64,000 nucleotides of DNA from Beaufortia kweichowensis (GCA_019155185.1 CM032813.1:13125561-13189560); one strand, 5' to 3'; positions 8,239 through 19,450 are shown, numbered from the stretch's first letter. Notes: a model not told the origin generated them from the sequence alone. Translations and numbers: made by a program.

Positions 8239-8322
8239 CAGCGAGGATGGGATTCGAAACCCACGCGTGCAGAGCACAATGGATTAGCAGTCCATCGCCT
8301 TTAACCACTCGGCCACCTCGTC
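8239..8322 (-). tRNA. tRNA-Ser-GCT: tRNA-Ser-GCT with small indels
   Basis: Acceptor side reads CAGCGAGG instead of CGACGAGG on the plus strand, with one extra A in the T-arm and one extra T in the D-arm. Confidence 0.88.
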
Positions 8323-8462
8323 ACATTGCAAACTGCTTTGCACCGGTGACAGAGAGAAAATCCAGTTTTGCCTAAATAGTTGGACCGCCTTGTATGGATG
8401 AATGAATAGCAATACGCTAAACATTTTGAAAGCCACAAAGAAAGCATAAACTGAAGGGAGCA

Positions 8463-8533
8463 AGGGGACACCCGGATTTGAACCGGGACCTCTTGATCTG
8501 CAGTCAAATGCTCTACCACTGAGCTATACCCCC
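8463..8533 (-). tRNA. tRNA-Cys-GCA: tRNA-Cys-GCA (one base short)
   Basis: Same single-base shortening of the C run before the T-loop as U1. Confidence 0.93.
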
Positions 8534-8802
8534 GCACTGAAGGTTGTGACCATCTCATTGCTGGGGGAACACATCCTGACACCTGAGAATGTTCCTGTCA
8601 GATAGTGTTCCCCATGTTTTCCATCAGACAGAAAGTTCATACATGTTTTAAAAATAAAACTGCTCAATATCTAGCCTACAATACGTAGGTTCTGAAGGTG
8701 TTTGTATTTTCATGCTTCAATTTTATTATAGAGAATATAACTGTCAGATAATGATCTCCTGTGTATAATAAAAAGCATAATGTGGGTCAGGAAAAATCCA
8801 CA

Positions 8803-8857
8803 GGATGACCAGTGAAATGCCTACAGTACTCCGCTCTACCCACTTAGCTATCGAAGG
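8803..8857 (-). pseudogene. 5'-half tRNA-Tyr fragment
   Basis: Identical to the U1 fragment, ending four bases after the intron. Confidence 0.9.
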
Positions 8858-8913
8858 CTTAACGACGCTGTTTTTACCAAGAGAGCAGGCACTCTACGAC
8901 AGAAAACCACCGT

Positions 8914-8986
8914 CGAGCCAGCCAGGAGTCGAACCTGGAATCTTCTGATCCGTAGTCAGACGCGTTATCCATTGCGCCACTGGCCC
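8914..8986 (-). tRNA. tRNA-Arg-ACG: tRNA-Arg-ACG
   Basis: Identical to the U1 copy. Confidence 0.97.
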
Positions 8987-9196
8987 AAGAGCAATGACTT
9001 GGCTATTTAACCAAATAGTCATCTTCTTATCAGGGAATATTATTGGACGTCTGTATATATGCCATATTTCACGTGTCTATAAAAGGATTCTTCGTGAAAT
9101 ATGGGAGCCCTCATACGTGCCCTTTCTTCACTGCCAATTCAAATGACACCGTATTTCAGTAAATGTCATGCAATTAAGAGCTGTAGGGGCCCAATA

Positions 9197-9275
9197 TGTC
9201 TGAAGTGGGATTCGAACCTACGCCTAGACGGGAGACTGCAACCTGAACTGCCTTAGACCGCTCGGCCATCCTGAC
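9197..9275 (-). pseudogene. tRNA-Leu-CAG, anticodon stem deleted
   Basis: Shared type A four-base loss, plus a C to T change (CpG) in the 3' strand of the anticodon stem (TGCAG for CGCAG). Confidence 0.88.
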
Positions 9276-9735
9276 ACGCCCAGGCGTTTGTAAGCAGCAG
9301 ACTATGCGTTTTTGTGCAAAAGAGCAGGTCTGCTGTTACTTTCACGTCATTTACTTGCATAAAATCAGCTTGCTCTGTTTCTGGGGAACATTTGATCAGC
9401 TAGCTTTGATTTTCTCTTTGCAGACTCACTGGTTCCATCATCAGAGTACATGAGGGTCAAAGAGTTTAACTCGATCCCCTTCTTCTGATGAGCCACATTA
9501 CTCCATTGTTGCTTGTAGTGGTTTTTGAATTCTAATTGGATTGGCCGTTCGCATTCTATTGACCTGTGAAATGGGCGTTTACCTTTTGTTTGGCATAGAC
9601 GCCTTCACAGTTGCTAATTCACACCTCCAGAGAAGAACATGAGCTGCTGGTAAGGCAATCCTTGCAAATACCTCTCCCTCTGTTTACAGTCATTTAAAAT
9701 GTTTTTGTGTTTTTTGTTAACATGTCAATATGAGG

Positions 9736-9738
<3 letters not shown>

Positions 9739-9799
<61 letters not shown>
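9739..9799. repeat. (TA)n microsatellite, U2 spacer
   Basis: TA tract with one ACAT interruption at about 9771. Confidence 0.95.
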
Positions 9800-9803
<4 letters not shown>

Positions 9804-9974
9804 TAGAGGCATTCATTTGAACAGAGCACACACAACCTTATTCTGTTCTGATGTCGTTGTCCTCTTTAGGAGCCTTCGTTCACTCTCTTGGCTATTGAGA
9901 GGTGCGTCAGTTTCTTGGACGTTTTCTTTCGATTCAGTGATTTCCATCTCCAGCAGTGAAAAGCACTCGGGGAT

Positions 9975-10220
9975 CTATTGAACAGACACTGTTGGTATGA
10001 GTGTTTGGTGGGAAAGAGGGGCTGTGTGTGTGTGTGTGAAGCTGTCATCTGCTGGTGTTACTGGGCTGAGAGCAGACTTTCCCTTCTCTGCTAGGTCTTT
10101 CAAGGCTGCACAGTCTCTCTCAAACTGTTCAAGAATGTCTTCTGAACACTGGATCATTACTGTGCCTCTGTGATACAGACGTAGTTGCGTCATGGCTTGC
10201 ATTTTACTAGTCTGTGCCAA
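9975..10220 (-). pseudogene. Decayed protein-coding relic (U2)
   Basis: Same open frame and stop as U1. Confidence 0.5.
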
Positions 10221-10946
10221 AGAACAGATCTGCTTTTACTTTCCTGCCTTGTACTTGCATGAAGTCGGCTTTCTGGGGGGGTTGATTAGTTAGTTTTGAT
10301 TTTGTTTTTGCAGGCTCACTGGTTACATCATCGGGGCATGTGATGGTCAGAGATTTCAGGTCGGTCGCCTCCTTCTGATGAGGCACTTCCCTCCATTGAT
10401 GTCTGTACTTGCTGTTTGTATTGTAATGGGATTGGTCGATAGCATAGGCGCCTTCACAGTTGATAATTCACACCACCACAGAAGAACGTGAGTTGCTGGT
10501 GAGCAGGTAGGCTGGTCAAACAAGACTGGCAAGTCTCTCTTCCTTTGTTTAGTTTAATTAAAATTGTATGTGTATTTTATTATGTCAATATGTGTATAAT
10601 ATATGAAAAGAGTTTTTCTTCTTTTTCCTAGACGTAAAACATTTAAAGGAACTCACTGTTTCCTGATGCTGTTGGACTGTTATTGTAGCTTCTTGGTTGG
10701 CTTGGTGCTTTGCTTCTGTTATGCTCTTTAGAATGTTGTGGTTCTTCCAGGAAGTTTCCACGTTTGCAGTTCAATTTCGAACAAAATGTCTTAATCACTA
10801 TGTGTATAATCCGATTTACAGTGGCAAGAATTCAGATACAATCCAAAGTAAATGCGGTTACTTTGACTTCACTTGTGATTCCGCTGTCAGTGTCAGCCTC
10901 CTTCACTGCAGTGCTTCGTCCCCGGAAAAACCCCGACGTCCATTGT

Positions 10947-11018
10947 GCCTCGCTGGCGCAGTTAGGGCAGCGCCAGTCTCATAATCTGAAGGTCGTGAGT
11001 TCGAGCCTCACACGGGCA
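10947..11018 (+). tRNA. tRNA-Met-CAT: tRNA-Met-CAT with D-arm indels
   Basis: D-arm reads GTTAGGGCAGCGCCAG rather than GTTAGGCAGCGCGTCAG; the acceptor 3' side is one G short. Anticodon and T-arm normal. Confidence 0.88.
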
Positions 11019-11095
11019 GGGTGGTACTTTTAAACTACTGGTATGCGCCCATTTCACTTCCACGCCTTGGCCTATCCCAGCTTTTGAGCAGATCG

Positions 11096-11164
11096 TCCCT
11101 GGTGGTCTAGTGGTTAGGATTCGGCGCTCACCGCCTTGCCCGGTTCGATTCCCCGGTCAGGGAA
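11096..11164 (+). tRNA. tRNA-Glu-CTC: tRNA-Glu-CTC with anticodon-arm deletion
   Basis: Reads CGGCGCTCACCGCCTTGCCC, losing two loop bases and changing the variable loop; 69 bases. Confidence 0.85.
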
Positions 11165-11234
11165 CTTGTGTTTTGAGACGGACATTTTGACAAGTAACAA
11201 ATTTGCATGACCAACTCGTAGGAAAAACACCTCT

Positions 11235-11321
11235 TCCTTCGAGCCGGATTTGAACCAGCGACCTAAGGATGACCAGTGAAATGCCTACAGTCCTCCGCTC
11301 TACCAACTGAGCTATCGAAGG
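11235..11321 (-). tRNA. tRNA-Tyr-GTA: tRNA-Tyr-GTA, intron
   Basis: Identical to the U1 copy. Confidence 0.97.
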
Positions 11322-11619
11322 TGTACCGATGGCCAACAATGGTTTCGGTTTTGTATTTGACACCAGTGAATGTTCCTGTTCCTGATTCTATTCGTCCATG
11401 CTGTGGATTTTAAGCCGTACAAATCAGAATCTGGCCAAGCAGATCCATGGAGAAATGCCATTCTTAATTTCACCTTTTCTTCTAGTGCACAATGTGGCTT
11501 CTGGAAGAAATGTGGTCTTGCCAAAGTGCTTTGAAACACAAAGCAATGAGATTCATAATGTATATCCTATGACACATTCATCTTATTCATTTGGGTTTTT
11601 CTCAGAGCGAAGCATGGAA

Positions 11620-11701
11620 CGACGAGGATGGGATTCGAACCCACGCGTGCAGAGCACAATGGATTAGCAGTCCATCGCCTTAACCACTCGGCCACCTCGT
11701 C
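11620..11701 (-). tRNA. tRNA-Ser-GCT: tRNA-Ser-GCT
   Basis: Identical to the U1 copy. Confidence 0.97.
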
Positions 11702-11841
11702 ACATTGCAAACTGCTTTGCACCGGTGACAGAGAGAAAAATCCAGTTTTGCCTAAATAGTTGGACCGCCTTGTATGGATGAATGAATAGCAATACGCTAA
11801 ACATTTTGAAAGCCACAAAGAAACGCAAACTGAAGGGAGCA

Positions 11842-11913
11842 AGGGGACACCCGGATTTGAACCGGGGACCTCTTGATCTGCAGTCAAATGCTCTACCACT
11901 GAGCTATACCCCC
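11842..11913 (-). tRNA. tRNA-Cys-GCA: tRNA-Cys-GCA
   Basis: Full 72-base copy with the four-C run before the T-loop; reference for intact type A Cys. Confidence 0.97.
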
Positions 11914-12180
11914 GCACGGAAGGTTGTGACCATCTCATTGCTGGGGGAACACATCCTGACACCTGAGAATGTTCCTGTCAGATAGTGTTCCCCATGTTTT
12001 CCATCAGACAGAAAGTTCATACATGTTTTAAAAATAAAACTGCTCAATATCTAGCCTACAATACGTAGGTTCTGAAGGTGTTTGTATTTTCATGCTTCAA
12101 TTTTATTATAGAGAATATAACTGTCAGATAATGATCTCCTGTGTATAATAAAAGCATAATGTGGGTCAGGAAAATCCACA

Positions 12181-12237
12181 GGATGACCAGTGAAATGCCT
12201 ACAGTACTTCGGGCTCTACCCACTTAGCTATCGAAGG
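12181..12237 (-). pseudogene. 5'-half tRNA-Tyr fragment
   Basis: As U1 but with two extra bases in the anticodon-stem side (ACTTCGGGCTC). Confidence 0.88.
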
Positions 12238-12292
12238 CTTAACGACGCTGTTTTACCAAGAGAGCAGGCACTCTACGACAGAAAACCACCGC

Positions 12293-12368
12293 CGAGCCAG
12301 CCAGGAGTCGAACCTGGAATCTTCTGATCCGTAGTCAGACCAGCGTTATCCATTCGCGCCACTGGCCC
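12293..12368 (-). tRNA. tRNA-Arg-ACG: tRNA-Arg-ACG with three inserted bases
   Basis: Plus strand reads CAGACCAGCGTTATCC and CATTCGCGCC; anticodon and T-arm normal. Confidence 0.87.
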
Positions 12369-12585
12369 AAGAGCAATGACTTGGCTATTTAACCAAAATC
12401 TAGTCATCTTCTTCTTATCAGGGAATATTATTGGACGTCTGTATATATGCCATATTTCACGTGTCTATAAAAGGATTCTTCGTGAAATATGGAGCGCCCT
12501 CATACGTGCCTTTTCTTCACTGCCAATTCAAATGACACCGTATTTCAGTAAATGTCATGCAATTAAGAGCTGTAGGGGCCCAATA

Positions 12586-12664
12586 TGTCTGAAGTGGGAT
12601 TCGAACCTACGCCTAGACGGGAGACTGCAACCTGAACTGCCTTAGACCGCTCGGCCATCCTGAC
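12586..12664 (-). pseudogene. tRNA-Leu-CAG, anticodon stem deleted
   Basis: Shared type A loss with the TGCAG variant seen in U2. Confidence 0.88.
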
Positions 12665-13124
12665 CGACCCAGGCGTTTGTAAGCAGCAGACTATGCGTTT
12701 TTGTGCAAAAGAGCAGGTCTGCTGTTACTTTCACGTCATTTACTTGCATAAAATCAGCTTGCTCTGTTTCTGGGGAACATTTGATCAGCTAGCTTTGATT
12801 TTCTCTTTGCAGACTCACTGGTTCCATCATCAGAGTACATGAGGGTCAAAGAGTTTAACTCGATCCCCTTCTTCTGATGAGCCACATTACTCCATTGTTG
12901 CTTGTAGTGGTTTTTGAATTCTAATTGGATTGGCCGTTCGCATTCTATTGACCTGTGAAATGGGCGTTTACCTTTTGTTTGGCATAGACGCCTTCACAGT
13001 TGCTAATTCACACCTCCAGAGAAGAACATGAGCTGCTGGTAAGGCAATCCTTGCAAATACCTCTCCCTCTGTTTACAGTCATTTAAAATGTTTTTGTGTT
13101 TTTTGTTAACATGTCAATATGAGG

Positions 13125-13126
<2 letters not shown>

Positions 13127-13192
<66 letters not shown>
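13127..13192. repeat. (TA)n microsatellite, U3 spacer
   Basis: Uninterrupted TA tract of about 66 bases. Confidence 0.95.
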
Positions 13193-13196
<4 letters not shown>

Positions 13197-13374
13197 TAGA
13201 GGCATTCATTTGAACAGAGCACACACAACCTTATTCTGTTCTGATGTCGTTGTCCTCTTTAGGAGCCTTCGTTCACTCTCTTGGCTATTGAGAGGTGCGT
13301 CAGTTTCTTGGACGTTTTCTTTCGATTCAGTGATTTCCATCTCCAGCAGTGAAAAGCACTCAGGGATCTATTGA

Positions 13375-13620
13375 ACAGACACTGTTGGTATGAGTGTTTG
13401 GTGGGAAAGAGGGGCTGTGTGTGTGTGTGTGTGAAGCTGTCATCTGCTGGTGTTACTGGGCTGAGAGCAGACTTTCCCTTCTCTGCTAGGGTCTTTCAAG
13501 GCTGCACAGTCTCTCTCAAACTGTTCAAGAATGTCTTCTGAACACTGGATCATTACTGTGCCTCTGTGATACAGACGTAGTTGCGTCATGGCTTGCATTT
13601 TACTAGTCTGTGCCAAAGAA
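13375..13620 (-). pseudogene. Decayed protein-coding relic (U3)
   Basis: Aligns to U1 but one extra G near 13490 shifts the frame, so no long open frame remains. Bounds are approximate. Confidence 0.45.
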
Positions 13621-14374
13621 CAGATCTGCTTTTACTTTCCTGCCTTGTACTTGCATGAAGTCGGCTTTCTGGGGGGGTTGATTAGTTAGTTTTGATTTTG
13701 TTTTGCAGGCTCACTGGTTACATCATCGGGCATGTGATGGTCAGAGATTTCAGGTCGGTCGCCTCCTTCTGATGAGGCACTTCCCTCCATTGATGTCTGT
13801 ACTTGCTGTTTGTATTGTAATGGGATTGGTCGATAGCATAGTCTTGACCTATCAGTGGGGCGTTTACCGTTTATGTGGCATAGCCTTCACAGTTGATAAT
13901 TCACACCACCACAGAAGAACGTGAGTTGCTGGTGAGCAGGTAGGCTGGTCAAACAAGACTGGCAAGTCTCTCTTCCTTTGTTTAGTTTAATTAAAATTGT
14001 ATGTGTATTTTATTATGTCAATATGTGTATAATATATGAAAAGAGTTTTTCTTCTTTTTCCTAGACGTAAAACATTTAAAGGAACTCACTGTTTCCTGAT
14101 GCTGTTGGACTGTTATTGTAGCTTCTTGGTTGGCTTGGTGCTTTGCTTCTGTTATGCTCTTTAGAATGTTGTGGTTCTTCCAGGAAGTTTCCACGTTTGC
14201 AGTTCAATTTCGAACAAAATGTCTTAATCACTATGTGTATAATCCGATTTACAGTGGCAAGAATTCAGATACAATCCAAAGTAAATGCGGTTACTTTGAC
14301 TTCACTTGTGATTCCGCTGTCAGTGTCGCCTCCTTCACTGCAGTGCTTCGGCCCCCACCCCCGACGTCCATTGT

Positions 14375-14449
14375 GCCCTCGTTAGCAGTTAGGCAGCAGC
14401 CGCCAGTCTCATAATCTGAAGGTCGTGAGTTCGAGCCTCACACGGGGCA
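14375..14449 (+). tRNA. tRNA-Met-CAT: tRNA-Met-CAT with scrambled D-arm
   Basis: Extra C in the acceptor (GCCCTCG) and a D-arm reading GTTAGCAGTTAGGCAGCAGC; anticodon and T-arms normal. Confidence 0.87.
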
Positions 14450-14528
14450 GGGTGGTACTTTTAAACTACTGGTATGCGGCCCATTTCACTTCCACGCCCT
14501 TGGCCTATCCCAGCTTTTGAGCAGATCG

Positions 14529-14600
14529 TCCCTGGTGGTCTAGTGGTTAGGATTCGGCGCTCTCACCGCCGCGGCCCGGGTTCGATTCCCGGTCAGGGAA
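14529..14600 (+). tRNA. tRNA-Glu-CTC: tRNA-Glu-CTC
   Basis: Identical to the U1 copy. Confidence 0.97.
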
Positions 14601-14671
14601 CTTGTGTTTTGAGACGGACATTTTTGACAAGTAACAAATTTGCATGACCAACTCGTAGGAAAAACACCTCT

Positions 14672-14758
14672 TCCTTCGAGCCGGATTTGAACCAGCGACC
14701 TAAGGATGACCAGTGAAATGCCTACAGTCCTCCGCTCTACCAACTGAGCTATCGAAGG
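14672..14758 (-). tRNA. tRNA-Tyr-GTA: tRNA-Tyr-GTA, intron
   Basis: Identical to the U1 copy. Confidence 0.97.
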
Positions 14759-15056
14759 TGTACCGATGGCCAACAATGGTTTCGGTTTTGTATTTGACAC
14801 CAGTGAATGTTCCTGTTCCTGATTCTATTCGTCCATGCTGTGGATTTTAAGCCGTACAAATCAGAATCTGGCCAAGCAGATCCATGGAGAAATGCCATTC
14901 TTAATTTCACCTTTTCTTCTAGTGCACAATGTGGCTTCTGGAAGAAATGTGGTCTTGCCAAAGTGCTTTGAAACACAAAGCAATGAGATTCATAATGTAT
15001 ATCCTATGACACATTCATCTTATTCATTTGGGTTTTTCTCAGAGCGAAGCATGGAA

Positions 15057-15137
15057 CGACGAGGATGGGATTCGAACCCCACGTGCAGAGCACAATGGAT
15101 TAGCAGTCCATCGCCTTAACCACTCGGCCACCTCGTC
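15057..15137 (-). tRNA. tRNA-Ser-GCT: tRNA-Ser-GCT (variable arm one base short)
   Basis: Plus strand has AACCCCACGTGC in place of AACCCACGCGTGC; otherwise normal. Confidence 0.92.
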
Positions 15138-15279
15138 ACATTGCAAACTGCTTTGCACCGGTGACAGAGAGAAAAATCCAGTTTTGCCTAAATAGTTGGA
15201 CCGCCTTGTATGGATGAATGAATAGCAATACGCTAAACATTTTGAAAGCCACAAAAGAAACGCAAACTGAAGGGAGCAA

Positions 15280-15351
15280 AGGGGACACCCGGATTTGAAC
15301 CGGGGACCTCTTGATCTGCAGTCAAATGCTCTACCACTGAGCTATACCCCC
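15280..15351 (-). tRNA. tRNA-Cys-GCA: tRNA-Cys-GCA
   Basis: Full 72-base copy. Confidence 0.97.
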
Positions 15352-15622
15352 GCAAGACGGAAGGTTGTGACCATCTCATTGCTGGGGAACACATCCTGAC
15401 ACCTGAGAATGTTCCTGTCAGATAGTGTTCCCCATGTTTTCCATCAGACAGAAAGTTCATACATGTTTTAAAAAATAAAACTGCTCAATATCTAGCCTAC
15501 AATACGTAGGTTCTGAAGGTGTTTGTATTTTCATGCTTCAATTTTTATTATAGAGAATATAACTGTCAGATAATGATCTCCTGTGTATAATAAAAGCATA
15601 ATGTGGGTCAGGAAAATCCACA

Positions 15623-15678
15623 GGATGACCAGTGAAATGCCTACAGTACTTCGCTTCTACCCACTTAGCTATCGAAGG
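15623..15678 (-). pseudogene. 5'-half tRNA-Tyr fragment
   Basis: As U1 with one extra base (ACTTCGCTTC). Confidence 0.88.
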
Positions 15679-15733
15679 CTTAACGACGCTGTTTTTACCA
15701 AGAGAGCAGGCACTCTACGACAGAAAACCACCA

Positions 15734-15808
15734 CGAGCCAGCCAGGAGTCGAACCTGGAATCTTCTGATCCGTAGTCAGACGCTAAGTATCCATTGCGCC
15801 ACTGGCCC
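15734..15808 (-). tRNA. tRNA-Arg-ACG: tRNA-Arg-ACG with altered D-arm
   Basis: CGCTAAGTATCC replaces CGCGTTATCC on the plus strand; the CpG-rich GCG has become GCTAAG. Confidence 0.87.
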
Positions 15809-16020
15809 AAGAGCAATGACTTGGCTATTTAACCAAATAGTCATCTCTTCTTATCAGGGAATATTATTGGACGCCTGTATATATGCCATATTTCACGTGT
15901 CTATAAAAGGATTCTTCGTGAAATATGGGAGCCCTCATACGTGCCTTTTCTTCACTGCCAATTCAAATGACACCGTATTTCAGTAAATGTCATGCAATTA
16001 AGAGCTGTAGGGGCCCAATA

Positions 16021-16099
16021 TGTCTGAAGTGGGATTCGAACCTACGCCTAGACGGGAGACTGCAACCTGAACTGCCTTAGACCGCTCGGCCATCCTGAC
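16021..16099 (-). pseudogene. tRNA-Leu-CAG, anticodon stem deleted
   Basis: Shared type A loss with the TGCAG variant. Confidence 0.88.
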
Positions 16100-16558
16100 A
16101 CGCTCAGGCGTTTGTAAGCAGCAGACTATGCGTTTTTGTGCAAAAGAGCAGGTCTGCTGTTACTTTCACTGTCATTTACTTGCATAAAATCAGCTTGCTC
16201 TGTTTCTGGGGAACATTTGATCAGCTAGCTTTGATTTTCTCTTTGCAGACTCACTGGTTCCATCATCAGAGTACATGAGGGTCAAAGAGTTTAACTCGAT
16301 CCCCTTCTTCTGATGAGCCACATTACTCCATTGTTGCTTGTAGTGGTTTTGAATTCTAATTTGATTGGCCGTTCGTGATTCTATTGACCTGTGAAATGGG
16401 CGTTTACCTTTTGTTTGGCATAGACGCCTTCACAGTTGCTAATTCACACCTCCAGAGAAGAACATGAGCTGCTGGTAAGGCAATCCTTGCAAATACCTCT
16501 CCCTCTGTTTACAGTCATTTAAAATGTTTTGTGTTTTTGTTAACATGTCAATATGAGG

Positions 16559-16561
<3 letters not shown>

Positions 16562-16622
<61 letters not shown>
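16562..16622. repeat. (TA)n microsatellite, U4 spacer
   Basis: Uninterrupted TA tract. Confidence 0.95.
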
Positions 16623-16626
<4 letters not shown>

Positions 16627-16802
16627 TAGAGGCATTCATTTGAACAGAGCACACACAACCTTATTCTGTTCTGATGTCGTTGTCCTCTTTAGGAGCCTTC
16701 GCTCACTCTCTTGGCTATTGAGAGGTGCGCCAGTTTCTTGGACGTTTTCTTTCGATTCAGTGATTTCCATCTCCAGCAGTGAAAAGCACTCGGGGATCTA
16801 TT

Positions 16803-17050
16803 GAACAGACACTGTTGGTATGAGTGTTTGGTGGGAAAGAGGGGCTGTGTGTGTGTGTGTGAAGCTGTCATCTGCTGGTGTTACTGGGCTGAGAGCAGAC
16901 TTTCCCTTCTCTGCTAGGTCTTTTCAAGGCTGCACAGTCTCTCTCAAACTGTTCAAGAATGTCTTCTGAACACTGGATCATTACTGTGCCTCTGTGATAC
17001 AGACGTAGTTGCGTCATGGCTTGCATTTTACTAGTCTGTGCCAAAGAACA
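16803..17050 (-). pseudogene. Decayed protein-coding relic (U4)
   Basis: Aligns to U1; an extra T near 16921 breaks the frame. Bounds are approximate. Confidence 0.45.
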
Positions 17051-17803
17051 GATCTGCTTTTACTTTCCTGCCTTGTACTCTGCATGAAGTCGGCTTTCTG
17101 GGGGTTGATTAGTTAGTTTTGATTTTGTTTTGCAGGCTCACTGGTTACATCATCGGGCATGTGATGGTCAGAGATTTCAGGTCGGTCGCCTCCTTCTGAT
17201 GAGGCACTTCCTCCATTGATGTCTGTACTTGCTGTTTGTATTGTAATGGGATTGGTCGATAGCATAGTCTTGACCTATCAGTGGGCGTTTACCGTTTATG
17301 TGGCATAGCGCCTTCACAGTTGATAATTCACACCACCACAGAAGAACGTGAGTTGCTGGTGAGCAGGTAGGCTGGTCAAACAAGACTGGCAAGTCTCTCT
17401 TCCTTTGTTTAGTTTAATTAAAATTGTATGTGTATTTTATTATGTCAATATGTGTATAATATATGAAAAGAGTTTTTCTTCTTTTTCCTAGACGTAAAAC
17501 ATTTAAAGGAACTCACTGTTTCCTGATGCTGTTGGACTGTTATTGTAGCTTCTTGGTTGGCTTGGTGCTTTGCTTCTGTTATGCTCTTTAGAATGTTGTG
17601 GTTCTTCCAGGAAGTTTCCACGTTTGCAGTTCAATTTCGAACAAAATGTCTTAATCACTATGTGTATAATCCGATTTACAGTGGCAAGAATTCAGATACA
17701 ATCCAAAGTAAATGCGGTTACTTTGACTTCACTTGTGATTCCGCTGTCAGTGTCGCCTCCTTCACTGCAGTGCTTCGTCCCCCCACCCCCCGACGTCCAT
17801 TGT

Positions 17804-17879
17804 GCCTCGTTGGCGCAGTTAGGCAGCAGCGGCCAGTCTCATAATCTGAAGGTCGTGGAGTTCGAGCCTCACACGGGCA
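17804..17879 (+). tRNA. tRNA-Met-CAT: tRNA-Met-CAT with D-arm and T-arm indels
   Basis: D-arm reads AGGCAGCAGCGGCCAG, one extra G before the T-loop (GTGGAG), and one G missing from the acceptor. Confidence 0.87.
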
Positions 17880-17958
17880 GGGTGGTACTTTTAAAACTAC
17901 TGGTATGCGCCCATTTCACTTCCACGCCCTTGGCCTATCCCAGCTTGTGAGCAGATCG

Positions 17959-18028
17959 TCCCTGGTGGTCTAGTGGTTAGGATTCGGCGCTCTCACCGCC
18001 AGCGGCCGGGTTCGATTCGGTCAGGGAA
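17959..18028 (+). tRNA. tRNA-Glu-CTC: tRNA-Glu-CTC with T-stem deletion
   Basis: Anticodon loop normal, then CGCCAGCGGCCGGG; the T-stem 3' side is reduced to TTCGATTCGGTC. Confidence 0.85.
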
Positions 18029-18098
18029 CTTGTGTTTTGAGACGGACATTTTGACAAGTAACAAATTTGCATGACCAACTCAGAGGAAAAACACCTCT

Positions 18099-18187
18099 TC
18101 CTTCGAGCCGGATTTGAACCAGCGACCTAAGGATGACCAGTGAAATGCCTACAGTCCTCCTCGCTCTACCAACTGAGCTATCGAAGG
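18099..18187 (-). tRNA. tRNA-Tyr-GTA: tRNA-Tyr-GTA, intron, two extra bases
   Basis: TC inserted in the anticodon stem 5' strand (CCTCCTCGCTC on the plus strand); otherwise as U1. Confidence 0.9.
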
Positions 18188-18485
18188 TGTACCGATGGCC
18201 AACAATGGTTTCGGTTTTGTATTTGACACCAGTGAATGTTCCTGTTCCTGATTCTATTCGTCCATGCTGTGGATTTTAAGCCGACAAATCAGAATCTGGC
18301 CAAGCAGATCCATGGAGAAATGCCATTCTTAATTTCACCTTTTCTTCTAGTGCACAATGTGGCTTCTGGAAGAAATGTGGTCTTGCCAAAGTGCTTTGAA
18401 ACACAAAGCAATGAGATTCATAATGTATATCCTATGACACATTCATCTTATTCATTTGGGTTTTTCTCAGAGCGTAAGCATGGAA

Positions 18486-18568
18486 CGACGAGGATGGGAT
18501 TCGAACCCACGCGTGCAGAGCACAATGGATTAGCAGTCCATCGCCTTTAACCACTCGGCCACCTCGTC
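18486..18568 (-). tRNA. tRNA-Ser-GCT: tRNA-Ser-GCT (one extra base)
   Basis: One extra T (CGCCTTTAACC) in the D-arm; otherwise as U1. Confidence 0.93.
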
Positions 18569-18710
18569 ACATTGCAAACTGCTTTGCACCGGTGACAGAG
18601 AGAAAAATCCAGTTTTGCCTAAATAGTTGGACCGCCTTTGTATGGATGAATGAATAGCAATACGCTAAACATTTTGAAAGCCACAAAGAAACGCTAAACT
18701 GAAGGGAGCA

Positions 18711-18781
18711 AGGGGACACCCGGATTTGAACCGGGACCTCTTGATCTGCAGTCAAATGCTCTACCACTGAGCTATACCCCC
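18711..18781 (-). tRNA. tRNA-Cys-GCA: tRNA-Cys-GCA (one base short)
   Basis: C run before the T-loop one base short. Confidence 0.93.
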
Positions 18782-19005
18782 CGACGGAAGGTTGTGACCA
18801 TCTCATTGCTGGGGAACACATCCTGACACCTGAGAATGTTCCTGTCAGATAGTGTTCCCATGTTTTCCATCAGACAGAAAGTTCATACATGTTTTAAAAA
18901 TAAAACTGCTCTTAGCTATCTGAAGGTGTTTGTATTTTCATGCTTCATTTTTATTATAGAGAATATAACGATAATGATCTCCTGTGTTTTACAGGAAAAA
19001 TCCAC

Positions 19006-19042
19006 AGGAGAGAGCCTACAGGCTACCCTCTTAGCTATCGAA
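19006..19042 (-). pseudogene. Remnant of 5'-half tRNA-Tyr fragment
   Basis: Only scattered pieces remain (GCCTACAG, CTACCC, TTAGCTATCGAA). The surrounding interval is shortened relative to U1. Confidence 0.6.
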
Positions 19043-19080
19043 CGACGCTTGTTTTTACCAAGAGCAGGCAACCACCACCA

Positions 19081-19153
19081 CGAGCCAGCCAGGAGTCGAA
19101 CCTGGAATCTTCTGATCCGTAGTCAGACGCGTTATCCATTGCGCCACTGGCCC
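19081..19153 (-). tRNA. tRNA-Arg-ACG: tRNA-Arg-ACG
   Basis: Identical to the U1 copy. Confidence 0.97.
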
Positions 19154-19371
19154 AAGAGCAATGACTTGGCTATTTAACCAAATAGTCTACTTTCATCTTC
19201 TTATCAGGGAATATTATTGGACGTCTGTATATATGCCATATTTCACGTGTCTATAAAAGGATTCTTCGTGAAATATGGAGCGCCCTCATACGTGCCTGTT
19301 CTTCACTGCCAATTCAAATGACACCGTATTTCAGTAAATGTCATGCAATTAAGAGCTGTAGGGGCCCAATA

Positions 19372-19450
19372 TGTCTGAAGTGGGATTCGAACCTACGCCT
19401 AGACGGGAGACTGCGACCTGAACTGCCTTAGACCGCTCGGCCATCCTGAC
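19372..19450 (-). pseudogene. tRNA-Leu-CAG, anticodon stem deleted
   Basis: Shared type A loss; the anticodon stem 3' strand CGCAG is retained. Confidence 0.88.

Larger units (their letters stand above)
7560..10946. repeat. Array unit U2 (type A, 3387 bp)
   Basis: Standard gene order. Duplicate b in its spacer lacks about 45 bases (at about 10447, AGCATAGGCGCC joins directly), shortening the unit. Confidence 0.95.
10947..14374. repeat. Array unit U3 (type A, 3428 bp)
   Basis: Standard gene order. The poly-C tract before Met is replaced by CCCGGAAAAACCCC, similar to U7. Confidence 0.95.
14375..17803. repeat. Array unit U4 (type A, 3429 bp)
   Basis: Standard gene order; Glu, Tyr and Cys intact. 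Confidence 0.95.
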
